Assembly (NCBI GenBank): GCA_037833965.1
Contig: AP031353.1
Location: forward strand, 250,501-314,500
Source: Marchantia polymorpha subsp. ruderalis
Lineage: Eukaryota > Streptophyta > Marchantiopsida > Marchantiales > Marchantiaceae
Reading direction: 5' to 3'
Length of the DNA: 64,000 nucleotides
A program made the position numbers and the translations under genes. Under the pieces are notes generated by a model. That model did no database searches, was not told where the DNA came from, and was given only the letters and a program-made list of their open reading frames with translations. Below, piece after piece: positions 33,111 through 48,178 of the stretch; positions within the stretch are counted from its first letter, which is position 1, and the number at the start of each line of letters is the position of its first letter.

Positions 33111-33625
33111 GGACTTTTTTGTCAATTGTCTTGAGTGTAAACTTATATCCACTGTGTCTGTGTGCTTGTGTGTGATCCAGACATTGAGCACGGTGCGCTC
33201 TTGTTTTTTGAAGTTTTGTCGAAGTTACCGCATTAGGAGTTGTGTGTATTCAACTTGAATGTTTTGAGTAGTCGAGGCTCCTTGGGATTTAAGCAAGTTC
33301 AAGTCCGGGTATTCGGGTCAGTGTGTTGGGATGTATGCAATGCTGGGAAGTTTTCCCCCTGAAATATAAGTGTGGAATTGCAAGCGATTCCTACAGGTGT
33401 TGTTTGGAAAAGTTTTAGGCTGTGAGTGTGGTTATGCACTACTCTGCGGGTCTTCGGCTCTAGCTGGGTAGTGTCTCCTGGGAGTGGCATTGGCCTAAGA
33501 AGTGAAACTCTTTAATAGGATGCTATTTTGTGACAAATCGTGACTTTTGTGATTGTTTCTGTCCTCGTTGGATCGGATCTGTACCATTATGCTCCATTTT
33601 GATATTTGTTTGTCATTATAGAATA

Positions 33626-34130
33626 CGATCTCCTCGTAATGCTTGTTCCACGAACACAACCTGCCAAGTTATCATAAGTGGTCCGAGCAGGTCGAAGGAT
33701 TTCCATTAACGCCATCGCCACATTTCTTCTGAGCCGATCGTGATACCAGATGGTACAATAGCCATTCTTGCCGGTGCACGTGTGCTTGAACAAAGTTGTG
33801 TTTCCCTCTCGTGTTACCTTGACACTCTCACTGTCAAAGGTAAGGTCCATGTCGTCACATGTGCAACGTCCCAAAATTTTCTTCTTTCTTCAAATTTGCC
33901 ACGTCTCGGGATTTCCTCGATAACCCGGTGGCTTCGGTAAACCACCGTTGTCCCACTCTTGCACTATCGCCGCGCTCGCCCAATTTCATCCCCAAAGCAA
34001 AAAAATCCATCTTCACAAGGATTAATTCGCAACGATAAGCTCGCAATCCTGTCTCGGGAACTTTCAGAGCGGATAATAGTATCGGACGCGCCACAGTTGC
34101 TTCCTCTTGCTCGAGCTTCCGCACCTCAAT
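33626..34130 (-). pseudogene. C element protein remnant, N-terminal part
   Basis: On the minus strand, VRKLEQEEATVARPILLS and VPETGLRAYRCELILVKMDF match the B start (EVRKLVPMQVPYKELRPFRR) and the A start. Then DRLRRNVAMALMEILRPART matches DRLRRNVATALLQILQPTKT in A1. A frame change separates the two. B2 cuts the gene at 33625, with the next part at 12109. Confidence 0.7.
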
Positions 34131-34640
34131 CTCTCGTCAATTGTGATAATGTGTTCGTGAAATGTGGGCAACAAATTCTCCATCCCTCGGGTATACCCCT
34201 CCGTCGCAACGGATTCTCCAACTCGTGTGAATTAAAGGAGCCATCATTCAAACTTCATTCCCGTGGAGCGCTATCTTCTACTTCCCTAGGGATCCTTCAC
34301 CGCTTGGGTTTCCGCGGGAACTCCAAGATCATCATCTCCAAATACCGAATACCCCTGCCCGAATATCTTACTAGGTATTTGAAAAAGCTAGGCCTTCGTA
34401 CCTCCTACCGCTACTTGAGTATTCCCGATCCGTTCCTTCGGATCAGGATCTCACCAACCTCCGAAGATCAATCTCTTCTACTGAAGGTCCTTTGGGCTTT
34501 CCTATTCCTACTTAACATCTATAGTAAAAAAACTTATTCTCTTCTAATCTAATTACTACTACCTTAAAAGTTAAAAGATGCATGGATTTCCCGTCCTAAC
34601 TACTCTATTTCTGAAAAAACGAAAAAACTGCACTACCACA

Positions 34641-36919
34641 ACAAATCTTAATTCTCAAATTTAGTAGTTTAAATGTACTAGTCTTCTAATAATACACATA
34701 AGAAAAGAGTATTGTTAATTTGAACACTTAAGTTATTAAGTTCACGACTCAATCTAATTCACTCTGAATTACTCTTGTGAGGATAAAACACTCACTTTTT
34801 GAGGCAAAATGGAATGTAAATCCAAGTGAAATGTCAATTATTTCTAATAACCAAAATCGTTGACAAGGAAAGAGGAGATTAAAACTCTGCAAGTTTTGTT
34901 TATCTGTTGTTGATTTTGCCTGGAAAGTTCTGCTTTAAATTGTACAACAAACAGCTCTTAAACTAATGCAAGTGCAAGGGAGTTAAGGAGAGATTGAGAA
35001 CGCACAATAGAAATTGATTTAGAGATTTGGTCAAAATCTTTTGTCGGTAGAGCAAGCAGTCCGGGAAGTAGGGTGAATTTAACAATACCCTAAGAAATTT
35101 TTAATTTATTGCATGTTCTTTTATGTTGAATGTAGTTTCCAAGAGTGAATATAACCACTTTAGATGTGGATCTAATGAATATATCAGCTTTACTAATAAA
35201 TCCTATCGATTATAGACTCTCATGTCCGCAAGGTTTGTACTTTCACATCAGCAATCACTATGCGTGTATATAATATAAGTTTGATTCTTGTACAAAATTT
35301 GCAGAATAGTTTTTAAATTTCAGTTGAGAACATGTATCTTGAAGAGGTTATAACAAGATTGCTTTTCAAACTATGACAATAAGAAAACACATACACAAGA
35401 AGATTAGCAACACCAGCAAAATTTTCATATGTTTGAAAACCACTAACCTACAACAAGCTCTTGGTCATCAGGAAGAACAGCAACAATGGCCGAAAGGTTT
35501 GACGTGCAAAAATTAAGAATCTAGAGAGAGGTCTCGAATAAAATAGTAAAACAACAAGAACAGCAGAGAGGTCCTCGAATAAACAGCCAATCATCAGGAG
35601 CACTTACTTCGGCAACAATAGTAAAACAACAAGAACAGCAGAAAGGCCTGACATGCAAAAATCAAGAAACTAAGGATCGATCTTCTCGTAAACAGGCGAT
35701 CACCTTTCATAGGCAGCAGCAGCAAAATCCTCAAACGTTCAAAAATCACAAATGTAGAACAATATGTTCGTTGTCAAGAAAAGTAGCAAAAAGGTCCAAC
35801 ATGCACATATTTTAAATAGAAACTTCGAGAGTTGAACCTCTACATGAGTCCTAACTGCGCTTTTTCATTGCAGCCGGACTAATTACCTCAACTGACTAGT
35901 GCTTCCATACCTGGCTAGTTACAATTTGCCACAGAACCTGATTAGTTACGCAATTGGCTTGATTTACACAACGGTGAGTACATGTGTACCCCTGAAGCGC
36001 CACGGCGTTTAACATGAAGGCGTATGGTACGATGGCCTTTAGATTATGATGTTGCTAGCATTAAGAACATAGGGGTACAAGTTTGTTTGTAAATATTTTT
36101 CTGGAGAGCATTGTAGATTATAGTTTATGGGAGAGAATATATTACGTGTTTAAGTTCTGTTGTTGGTAGGATCTAATGCAATTGTGACTCTATTGCAAGA
36201 TAATTTTCCATAACATTCATTTTACAAATTAATGTGTATTATAAAACATATTTTCAAGTCAATTGAGACCAGATCTCTTGCTCTAAACACTATCTATTTT
36301 TAGCGACAATCATGTCGCCAAGGCCTATTCTCATGGCACCAATCCACATTCGCTCGAGGCATGTCCACATTTCAGTTCATCCTCGAGTCTGGTGAAATCA
36401 AGGTTGCTCGTTGCTCCAAAATGTTAACAAAGACACCCACCAAAGCTTGTCATCACTGTCCGCTCGTTTAGGGAGATTGTTATTTCCTCGCACTTGTAAG
36501 TGATGCGTCATCGGGAGGCATGGCTTACGGCTCTCCTCGACAAGGAAGGCTCGGGGCTATGTAGATACGCCCTCCGCGGAATGGCCAGATTTGACAGATT
36601 GATCATGTCGCTTGTAAGTTTGATAATTCTTCTAGTTATCCTAACCTCTGTAATTTTCTTGTATTAAAAGCGCCTTCAGATGATCAAGCATTTACACACA
36701 ATACTCGGTAAAAAGATCTTGGCTACTGTGATCGAGATTGGAGGTTCACTAGATATCATTCGTCCCCTACTTCCATCAATGCGAAAGTTACGGAAAGAGT
36801 CTCACCTTCTTCTTCGACTCTTCTTACCCGGCTTCATATCTTAGGGTTTAGAAATCATCGTGAGTTTCTTGCAATTACTTCTACTCGTGTCAACTGTACA
36901 TAAGACGCAATTCAACGCC
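34641..36919. other. Intergenic DNA, no gene seen
   Basis: AT-rich to 35.4 kb, then more mixed. No convincing ORF. Short imperfect repeats lie at 35480-35680. The end near the kinase gene probably includes its 3' untranslated region. Confidence 0.5.
35542..35641 (+). repeat. Imperfect direct repeat
   Basis: A 25-base block beginning AATAGTAAAACAACAAGAAC occurs at 35542-35566 and 35617-35641, within a wider repetitive stretch containing AGGTC/AGGCC and TGCAAAAAT words. Confidence 0.6.
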
Positions 36920-38185
36920 TCAATTTTTTTTCTTCGCTGGGGTCTTGAGGTCCGCAGAACTTTTCCTGATCTTTTTCGATCCAATATCTCCTTCGCTCTG
37001 CGTCTTTTCTTCCTTCCCTCCTGCAGGAAAAGTCCCGGTGATGGATTTCCCATCGTTACCTTTACCAGCGCGTTTTGTAACAGCACTAGGCGACGGTGTT
37101 CCTACGGGGACTGGGACGGGAATCGTGGGATCGGAGCCCACTTCATGTATCTGCTGCAAGGCGCGGAACGCGGGGTCGACCCAACGCTGCTGCAGCTGCA
37201 GGAGCACGGCGGCCACGGCGTCCGCGCGCGGCCGAAGATGAAGGTTTGGGCAGCAACACCAGAGCGCCACGCGGACCAGTTCGACGGCGATGGCGTTGCC
37301 TTCCATCATCACGGGGTGACCTCCGGGCGAGCCGATGTGGTACGGGTTACCCGGTCGTATGATACTCTCGATCTCCCCCTTCTGGACGCAGTCCAGCACG
37401 AGCCCGACCAGAAAGGGGTTGAGCCCGTGCGCCACCTGCCGGAACGGGTCCCACGCCTTGTAGCCGGTGGCCAGCTCCATGAGCACCACTCCCAGGCTGT
37501 AAACGTCCGTCTTGTCATCACAGCGACCGGTCTGCCGATATACCGGATCGAGGTAACCGAGCGACCCACACACAGCGGGGCAGTGCCGGTCGTCGTCGCC
37601 TTTGACTACCACAGCGTCCCCGAAATCCGAAATTCTTGCCCGGTACATTCGGTCCAATAGAATGTTCGAAGGCTTGATGTCCCGGTGGTAAACCGGCAGC
37701 TTCCCATTGTAGTGAAGCTCGCCGACTCCCATGGCGATGTCGATGGCTATAGCCAGTCGCACCGGTGCGCTCCGCCAAATGTAGTCCCCGTACTTGCCCT
37801 TGAAGTGCTCTCGCAGGGTCCCGTTGAGCGCAAACTCGTACAACAGCAGTGGGTCCTCCACGCTGGTGCAGTAGCCCAACAGATGGACTATGTTGGGTGT
37901 GTGGCGCTTGGGCAAGTACCGGTGGACTGTGATCTCCCTCAGCACCTTGGCCAGCGACCGCGGGACCACCTTCTTCCACCTCTTGACGACCGCTGGGCTC
38001 ATGTTGGGCATGTCCGCCTTGAGCAAGCGAGCCGCGCTGCTCTCGCCCACCACAAGGCGCGAGTCGAAGTAATTAGTGGCCAGTTTGAGTTCCGTGTGCG
38101 AGAACCAGATGATGGAAACCTCTTTGCGCTTCTGCCAGTACCACGCTTTGAATTGCTCCACTGCTACAAAAGAATGTAATTTCAT
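36920..38185 (-). CDS. Receptor-like (cytoplasmic) protein kinase
   Basis: 421 residues, likely a Ser/Thr kinase of the plant receptor-like/Pelle class. FSHTELKLATNYFD precedes the kinase domain, as in many plant RLKs. The catalytic Lys is in AVVKRWKK and the alpha-C Glu in LREITVHRY. The loop is YHRDIKPSNILLD, DFGDA replaces the usual DFGLA/S, and CGSLGYLDPVYRQ and KTDVYSLGVVLMEL are normal. The glycine loop is weak (VVGESSAARLLKA). The C-terminal 90 residues are Lys/Ser-rich. No signal peptide or membrane segment is visible. The first 11 codons end in a pyrimidine-rich TTTTGTAG that could be a splice acceptor, so an upstream exon with a membrane segment may be missing from this model. Confidence 0.8.
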   Translation of the reverse strand: MKLHSFVAVEQFKAWYWQKRKEVSIIWFSHTELKLATNYFDSRLVVGESSAARLLKADMPNMSPAVVKRWKKVVPRSLAKVLREITVHRYLPKRHTPNIVHLLGYCTSVEDPLLLYEFALNGTLREHFKGKYGDYIWRSAPVRLAIAIDIAMGVGELHYNGKLPVYHRDIKPSNILLDRMYRARISDFGDAVVVKGDDDRHCPAVCGSLGYLDPVYRQTGRCDDKTDVYSLGVVLMELATGYKAWDPFRQVAHGLNPFLVGLVLDCVQKGEIESIIRPGNPYHIGSPGGHPVMMEGNAIAVELVRVALWCCCPNLHLRPRADAVAAVLLQLQQRWVDPAFRALQQIHEVGSDPTIPVPVPVGTPSPSAVTKRAGKGNDGKSITGTFPAGGKEEKTQSEGDIGSKKIRKSSADLKTPAKKKN

Positions 38186-38212
38186 AAGAAGAGAGAGAGA
38201 GAGAGAGATTTG
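38186..38212 (+). repeat. GA-rich microsatellite upstream of kinase
   Basis: A GA run next to the kinase start; on the gene strand it is a CT-rich tract, common in plant 5' untranslated regions or before splice acceptors. Confidence 0.6.
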
Positions 38213-38413
38213 CTCTAGGCAGAGCGACGCCAGGATGGAAATTCGACAGAGAGCGGTCTGGACGAATTAAGAGTTTGATTTCCTTCGTGGGTGGAGATTG
38301 ATAGATTTATGGACGCAAAAGCGGGCTTTCATGTCGCTTGGTGTTCCTTTATCGCGTTTAGTTTACAGATAGGTGGGTACAGATCTCTGCATGACTAGTT
38401 GTAGCTGAATGTG

Positions 38414-39013
38414 TCAAATCGGGCGTGTCCAAAGATTTTCTGAACTCGGGAACGAACCTTTTTTTATGTTCATGTCGAGAAAGAAGTCTCGCAGGAAATC
38501 TTCCCATGTAGCGTATTCCTTTTTTGGGATGGGGTGTTTGGGAATGAAGCGCAGGGTTCGGTAGAGGTAGTCCACCAGTAGCTCTTTCGTGAGAGGGGCC
38601 GACAGGCCGTACATTATGGCCCACTCGCTGTATTGAGTTATCCATTTCTCAGCTTCGCGAGAATTTTCGTATCCTGTGAATTCGGGAACTAAAAGATCTC
38701 TCAACGTTGCTCTGGGAATGAGGTGCAGGCCTGAGCGCGGGAAAATTCTTCGGACCTCGTCGGTGAGAGCGTAAGTGTGGCCCTCAGAGAGCACTGGTCT
38801 TGGAGGTTCCCAGGGACTTTCTTTTATGGGCTTGTAGTACATTGGATTCAAGTCTCGACCTTGCTGATCTCGAGGCAGCCGGATCCATCTATCATCTCTG
38901 GCGGACTTGCATTTGGGGAAATTTTGAAATTGTTTCTCTACAAGGTGTACTAGAGGATCCTCAAAGGGTCTTGGCTGACGAAAGAAAGACTGTACAGTTA
39001 TATCCGGATCCAT
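38414..39013 (-). CDS. Gag-domain-like hypothetical protein
   Basis: 199 residues from ATG at 39011-39013. The middle and C-terminal part (EFTGYENSREAEKWITQYSE, later YATWEDFLRDFFLD) has the pattern of retrotransposon gag capsid domains: a Trp-containing helix, then a Trp-x-x-Phe-x-x-x-Phe end. No zinc knuckle and no pol follow. It lies about 230 bases upstream of the kinase on the same strand. It could be an orphan gag gene, a co-opted one, or a short transposon remnant. No family name is certain. Confidence 0.45.
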   Translation of the reverse strand: MDPDITVQSFFRQPRPFEDPLVHLVEKQFQNFPKCKSARDDRWIRLPRDQQGRDLNPMYYKPIKESPWEPPRPVLSEGHTYALTDEVRRIFPRSGLHLIPRATLRDLLVPEFTGYENSREAEKWITQYSEWAIMYGLSAPLTKELLVDYLYRTLRFIPKHPIPKKEYATWEDFLRDFFLDMNIKKGSFPSSENLWTRPI

Positions 39014-42000
39014 GGTTGTAGTATATCCCAGACTGCAGTCAGAGGAATACCAGCATGGGCATCAAGGAGCGCCGTGAGTTTGGAATCGAGATCCTTGATA
39101 GACTGAGGGAGGAGGATCAATTGACTTTAAGAGAGACCTAAGACTATCGACTATATTGATAGCGATCGACTACATTCCCCACATTCCGCCTTTCTTCTCT
39201 CGCGGGATTAGGGTTTAAGGATCGTACGAGAACATCTCAGCTCATCGGGGCACTTTTCGTTGTCGATACTGGAGATAGGACGTCGATTCATCAAGAAAGC
39301 GGCATAACCACGAAACTTTACCTCGGTGGCGACGGTTGGACTTTGGAATGATGGAATTGCCCGTCACGTCGCCGTCGCTGCATATTCGGCGGAAGAGTAA
39401 GCCTTTTTTACCATGAATCAGATCACTTCCATCAGGTATTCTTATCGAGAATTTGAGCAAGAAATAATCTGCTAGTTTTTAGTAGATGGGCCTCTTGGGA
39501 TACCGCAGTCATTGGACTATCTTGGGGAATGGATTAAACATTTGTAGGTGGCCTGCACGCATTTTGGGATAATAATCTGCACTCCCTTGTTGATGGAGTC
39601 GATGGCAAGCTACGAAGTTCGTGGTTAGTGTCCAGGGTTATCATGAAGCTTCCGCAGCTACCGAGCAGCCGAAAGATGTAGACAAGTTGGGAGACTTCCG
39701 GCTGGAATTTTTCTCTAGCATGGGTAGTGTCCTTCTCAACCAACTGAAGAAAGGCCCGCTGGAGAAGAAAAGCAAGTCTCTTTTTTCTCACCTCCGATAC
39801 CTCTTGTTATCTTGAGTCATCCAATTTTTTTTCACTATTTTTCAAAGAGCCACCTTCGTTCCTTCTGGAGGAAAACTGTGATACACACCTATTATATAGT
39901 ATTGGTTCTTAGAATTCAGCGGTGCCCAGTTTCCAGCTTCCATTGCGTCATATCTCTGTCGATGAGAAACTTGGCCGAATGGGTCGAGGGGAAACTGCCT
40001 CCAAGTTCTTCATCTCGGTACCCCATAGACTCGAGAAACCTGACCCGGTTTCTACATTTGAGACCCTCGTGTCGTAACACGAGGTGAATTTCTTCAACGT
40101 GCCGTTAGAGACGCACTGATATTGATACGCCATTGCTCGGGAGTCATCGGGCAAAGGTCACATAATCAATGCAAAAGAAACTGTGAGTGGCTATCAGGCT
40201 CTTTGCTTTAGCACAGCACTGATGTTTATATACACTCTCACACTTGACGGTATAATATGAACGTCCTTATTTCTATCGAGCTTGGTGTTCCCATTCACTT
40301 GGTGCCATACCAGCTGCACAGGCGGCTGGTAACCTGCGAGTGTGCTCAATTCGGGCAACACAGAAACTGGTTGGATCCCATTGAAGTAGATACAACTTCT
40401 GTGGCCAATTACCGTCTCTGCGTATCGAACTCTCGGGTTTCATGTCATATTCATCCGTAAAGTTTGTATACTTGTCCTCATGCTCTTATTGTTTCTCGTT
40501 TACTGATATCCGTATTCGCAAATCCGGAGTTATATGTTTACTGAACTATCATAGCATATAAATGTATTGTCTGTCGGCGATCACTGGCATGCCATTTTGT
40601 AAACGAACGGATCAACTCAGCTATGGTCGTAACTTCTAGAATCCGGCAGCAGTTTTCGTAACATGAAAACTAAAACCTGATCCAAAACCATGCTCAAGAC
40701 TCACAGCAAGGTTAATCTAACAGCAGTGTGCTTCGTGTCTGGGTTAGCAAATGGGGTTGAGGAGGCGAAACTTCTACCACTTGGATTGAGCAGAGCTGCT
40801 CCACTCGTGCCGATCTCGATGTCACGCGCGATCTATTGAACTGAAACATTCGAGTCCAACACGTCTCATATAAGGTGGCTGGGGGCAAATCCCAGACGTT
40901 CTCGGTGTACTCAGTAACTGCTTGCGCCTCATTGTCCACCTGTCCTGCTACCAGGGGTGACAATGAGGCCAGCAAACCCACCCACGGCCTTGGACTGGGT
41001 AACATATGGAAGATCACTGGCAGTCTCAGGATCCATGTGGTTCGCAATGCGAGAAGTTTCTTGGTTGCTTTTTGGTAACCCAGAACGAAGAATATCGGAC
41101 ACGAAGGACATTATTGCGGAGGTGCAGCAGCTAAACAGACCTTGCTGAGCAGCTCAACAGACTATGAGACTATGCATTAGCGGGCGGAGAGCGAAGAGCC
41201 GAAAAGAAGTATACTGAACCCACCTGTCCCCACTTGAAGATTGTTCAGAAAACTACACTAATATTAATATGTCAGGAAGGAGGTTGATGCAATGCAACAG
41301 ATTCTGGCCTCCCTTACATTACTCCCTCGTGGGTTCTTTGTAGATGGCCGGTCAGATTCAGCAAGAGCCAAAAACGTCGGGTCATGCGGTGGAATATACC
41401 AACTGTAACAAAAGGTTGATTGTACGACTGATCACGGCTCTGGGCAATGTGGTTACAGGTGCAAAGTCACCAAGCGGTCATCTCGGGTTTGCGCGAATCC
41501 CTTCAGTTGTCCTGGGGCCGAGAAGGTAAGTTCATCCGCTAGCATGAGGATCGAAATTATCAGCCGAAGCTTGAGCATAATGTACAGACGCTTTAAGGAA
41601 ATACACCTAAACTTGCAATTTTTCCGCTGGATGAGATACCCCTCAGAAACCTATGGCCACTGTAACCTCCGTCTCTGTCGTTTTCTGTCAAGATTTATAA
41701 GGACACCGATTTTGTTTCTATGCTGACGTTCTCTGTCTCTCTTTCGTCAAGGATATTCTTCGTATGTAGGATTCTAATAATAATTCCGAACGAAACAAGC
41801 GACGACTAATGACTGCAGTTGTGACCGATTGACCGACCTTCAGCAACATTCCTTGGAATACCCCCAAAACAATCTCCTATTTTATTTCCTTTCTGTGCAA
41901 ACTGTTTATGTAGAAAATCACTGCCTTCTCTCGATGATGGCTGAGAGGAGAGGAGAGGGTTGGTACCAGTCGGTTGTACAGAATATAAGTGTTTCGATGC

Positions 42001-43232
42001 CAGCAGTAAAGTACAACTACATCTATGCAAGCTGCAAAACCCATGGATCTGAGTTATCTGAAACACTGCAGTGCTGTAGCGTAGTTCAGGTGCCATCTAC
42101 CTTGGCATCGGTCAGGAGAGGTAGAAAGTTAGGCGACAGTAATTCCTTCTCAGCCGACTGTTATTGTAAATTTCGCACGAGACTTTGCATGTCAAATTTT
42201 TGTCTTAGAAATGTTTGATGAATGGATGCAGCTCTCGCTTCTTTTCCATCCATCAAGTAAAGGTGGAAACCCTCAATAGAAACATAAATAGTGGTCAACT
42301 CAATTATGTTGTTGCATTATGCTTCGAGATAGACTGGGCGTTCTCTATGTAGTTGGGTTTGTTTCAATACTTCCAAATATAATTCCTAAACACAACAGGA
42401 AGTAGAACAGTGGTTTACCCTATAAGTACTCCACGACTCTTGGCAAACATCAATACCAATTGGGAGCCAGATTCATCGTCTATGTACACGAAACGACCAC
42501 TTGAATTATGTACACCCCAAAGGAAATTGAATTTAGCAACATATGATCATTCTGATGTAAATTGTGAACTTCAACCTCTGGTTGTTCATGAATGACTGAC
42601 GAGATCATTATGCTAGAGAAAAATGCTTCAATTACAGAAAAGTATGCCTTGGGCAAGTGCTTGTAGTTGAAAGATCTGGACGTATAAGTAACCTCGGGAA
42701 TGGATAAACTGGAAATGCTACTTCAGGTCCAACTGCATGCCGAAGGAAACACTTTGATAATTTAATGCATAGCTGGAAGAGTATTATAATCTGATTTATG
42801 ATGGAGGAAATTCTCTTTGGAACAGTTTCCACCGTACAAAAATAAATCAAACATGACGTGCGCATCTGATACAGAACAAAACACCAATGAGAGGGAAGCG
42901 AGCACAAAACGAGAACTTTAATTAAGTCCTAACAAACAAATAGTCCCTACCAACCACCGAAAGCACCAGCACTGTATTTCATCGAAGGATGATGATCGAT
43001 TGTTGCACGCACTAAACACGCCACTTTGGCCCGTCCAGCACATCACTTCAAGACCATCAACATTCGTTTGTTTGCACCTGTCAGACGAGACGAGACGAGA
43101 GATAGATAAAACCGAAGCTAGACGAAGGAAAGGAGCAAGATCCAGGTTGGTACACAGTCCCCCTCCCATGCACCACGTTCCCCACCTTCCAGAGGCAAGA
43201 CCCGCCAGACTACAGTAGTGAAGTCTCTCTCT

Positions 43233-43258
43233 CCCCCCCCCCCCCCCCCCCCCCCCCC
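43233..43258 (+). repeat. Poly-C run of 26 bases
   Basis: An uninterrupted C tract preceded by a CT tract, about 700 bases before the TPI start codon. It is prone to length errors in sequencing. Confidence 0.85.
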
Positions 43259-43856
43259 TCAACGACTGTATCAGCATCAAGGTGAACGGCAGTCCGGACC
43301 GGAGGAACCGAGAGGCAACGGCCAGGGCTGGGCTTCGCAGGGGAGGCAGGCCCAAGGCCCAAACCCGCCCCGCCTAGCTCGTCCTCCCTCGTAGGGTAGA
43401 AGATGCGCTTATATGTACAACCGTGGATGAGGGGCTAGAGAAGCAAAGGGAAGGAAGGAGGGAGGGCAGACGAAGGTGACGAACAACAAGAAGAAGAGAA
43501 GCCCCGAGAGAAAGAGAAGCCCCGAGAGAGGGAGAGACAGAGAGACCCCTTTCCGTCTGACTTGGAATCGTATCGTGTGTCCGTCTGTGTCCGCTCTGCT
43601 GCGCAGAGATTAGATTCTGTGTGTCTGAGAGGAGAGGAGGGGAGGCTTCGAGGGGCTGAGGAGAGGAGACGCGCGCTGCAAAGTGGCGGAGCGGACGGGA
43701 GGGAGCGACTGCGGGACCGGGACTAGCTCAATCCGGATTGCTTGATCGGAGCCAGACGACGAGAAAGGCAGAAGCGAAGCACGAGACGATCAAGAAGCGA
43801 GAGACGCTCGCTCGTCTCTGCGACGCCTATCTAGATATCCATCCTTCCGCACGCTT

Positions 43857-43878
43857 ACGCACGCACGCACGCACGCAC
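43857..43878 (+). repeat. CGCA microsatellite in TPI 5' region
   Basis: Repeated CGCA units about 65-85 bases before the TPI start codon. Confidence 0.7.
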
Positions 43879-43941
43879 TGACGCTCGCTCGACTTTCCTT
43901 CAGAGGGGCAAATTGGACTCCGCAGCAATTTGGCGAGAGCA

Positions 43942-47075
<3,134 letters not shown>

Positions 47076-48178
47076 GAATGAACATGCATCCTTCATTTAC
47101 AGAGGAGAAACGACACCCAGTATAGCAGCCATGTGATATATCGCGTGGATCGATCCATGGGTCAGGTCAGGCTTGAATTAGATTAGGTGGATCAGGGATA
47201 GAGGGCGGGTAGCTTTTCCACAATAGAACTCTACTTTTCTGAGTACTCATTAGGCAGCTAGTGGCCTTACCCAACCTACCTGAAACTCTATATCATTGTA
47301 CTCTAAAATCATAATCAAATTTTGAGTCCCTCCAAATCGTGGATCAACTTCACCTAAGGACACGAAGTTTTTCTGAACCTGGCAGTAAATGTTGCTTTTG
47401 CGTTGCACGTCCACTCACCAGTATGGACATTGCGACTTGTCCCTTTCAGTTTTTTCTCTGGCATTGTTGGGCTTATTAGTTTAACGTCCACTTCACTAGA
47501 GGGATACGATGGAAGAAATCGCCCTTCGCCGCGTGTAACATGTGACTGTGGTGCGTCAGTATGAAAGCAAGTTTTCCGCGGACACGGCCGCGCATGAGGA
47601 GCATTGAATGGTATTCTGCTGAATGGTCACAGCAGCGTAATCTGAGTTGAGAATATGTCATGCTGTTGTGTGGCTACGTATGAGTGACGCTACCACTAGA
47701 TATCGCCGCTTGCGGATCATTATTTGTTAAAAACTTGATGTTGTTTGTCGAAGGGAAGAGGAGATTTGTAGAGATTGACAAAGATATATGCAGCGGGTTA
47801 TTCATTTATCCGGCCAACTGAAAACAGCGGCCCTTCGAGGTGTAGGTTCCTTTGCATCATTAACTTTTGTCTTGCTATGGAGTCAGGGGGAGCACTCCGA
47901 CGAAGACAGTCTTCGATGTACAACGGCTGCAAACTCTTTATTGCACCACAATAATTTCTGTACATATTTACAAGTCCGTGCCCACGTGATTTCAGTTAGT
48001 GCATAGGACGCATGACCTTTTGGACTCTGCATCCCGAGACTCGCACAATAAGCATCTCAATCTCGCCGCTGCTGATATGTAACTTTCTCTCCAATCGGTT
48101 CAACGTCACTCATCAATCTCTTTGTAGATAAGATCATAGGCAAACCAGCTTAAAGTCTCATGTCAAACTCCTTGGCAC
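47076..48178. other. Interval between TPI and mTERF genes
   Basis: The genes converge here, so the interval should hold both 3' untranslated regions. No ORF is supported. No AATAAA is certain. Confidence 0.5.

Larger units (their letters stand above)
12110..33620 (+). mobile_element. Element B2, split by A2 and the DNMT retrotransposon
   Basis: Starts TGTGGTGCGTAG at 12110 and ends TTTGTCATTATA at 33620. Exact GAATA duplications lie at 12105-12109 and 33621-33625, and the C element frame continues across them. Its own sequence is at 12110-13025, 15690-16216 and 31390-33620, about 3.7 kb. The terminal dinucleotide is TA rather than CA, probably a point change. It is highly similar to B1 throughout. 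Confidence 0.85.
6208..34640 (-). mobile_element. Element C, outermost layer of the nested stack
   Basis: On the minus strand C begins TGTGGTAGTGCAG at 34640 and ends ...TGTCATTACA at 6208. Flanking pentamers are ATAAA (6203-6207) and ACAAA (34641-34645), a target duplication with one mismatch. B1 and B2 interrupt it, leaving C sequence at 33626-34640, 11467-12109 and 6208-7901, about 3.3 kb in total, the same size as B1. The three pieces read in order as one decayed family protein. This makes C the oldest insertion of the stack. Confidence 0.8.
39014..43941. other. Intergenic and upstream DNA, no coding gene supported
   Basis: Several ORFs of 60-145 codons occur but none shows recognisable motifs or a consistent exon pattern. 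The last 700 bases are rich in GA and in C runs and are probably the promoter and 5' untranslated region of the TPI gene. Confidence 0.4.

Noticed and set aside
35542-35641. CRISPR-like array
   Set aside because: Only two repeat copies of 25 bases with no regular spacers, in a plant nuclear context.
36860-37660. 266-codon plus-strand ORF
   Set aside because: It is the antisense shadow of the kinase gene, whose catalytic motifs are on the minus strand.
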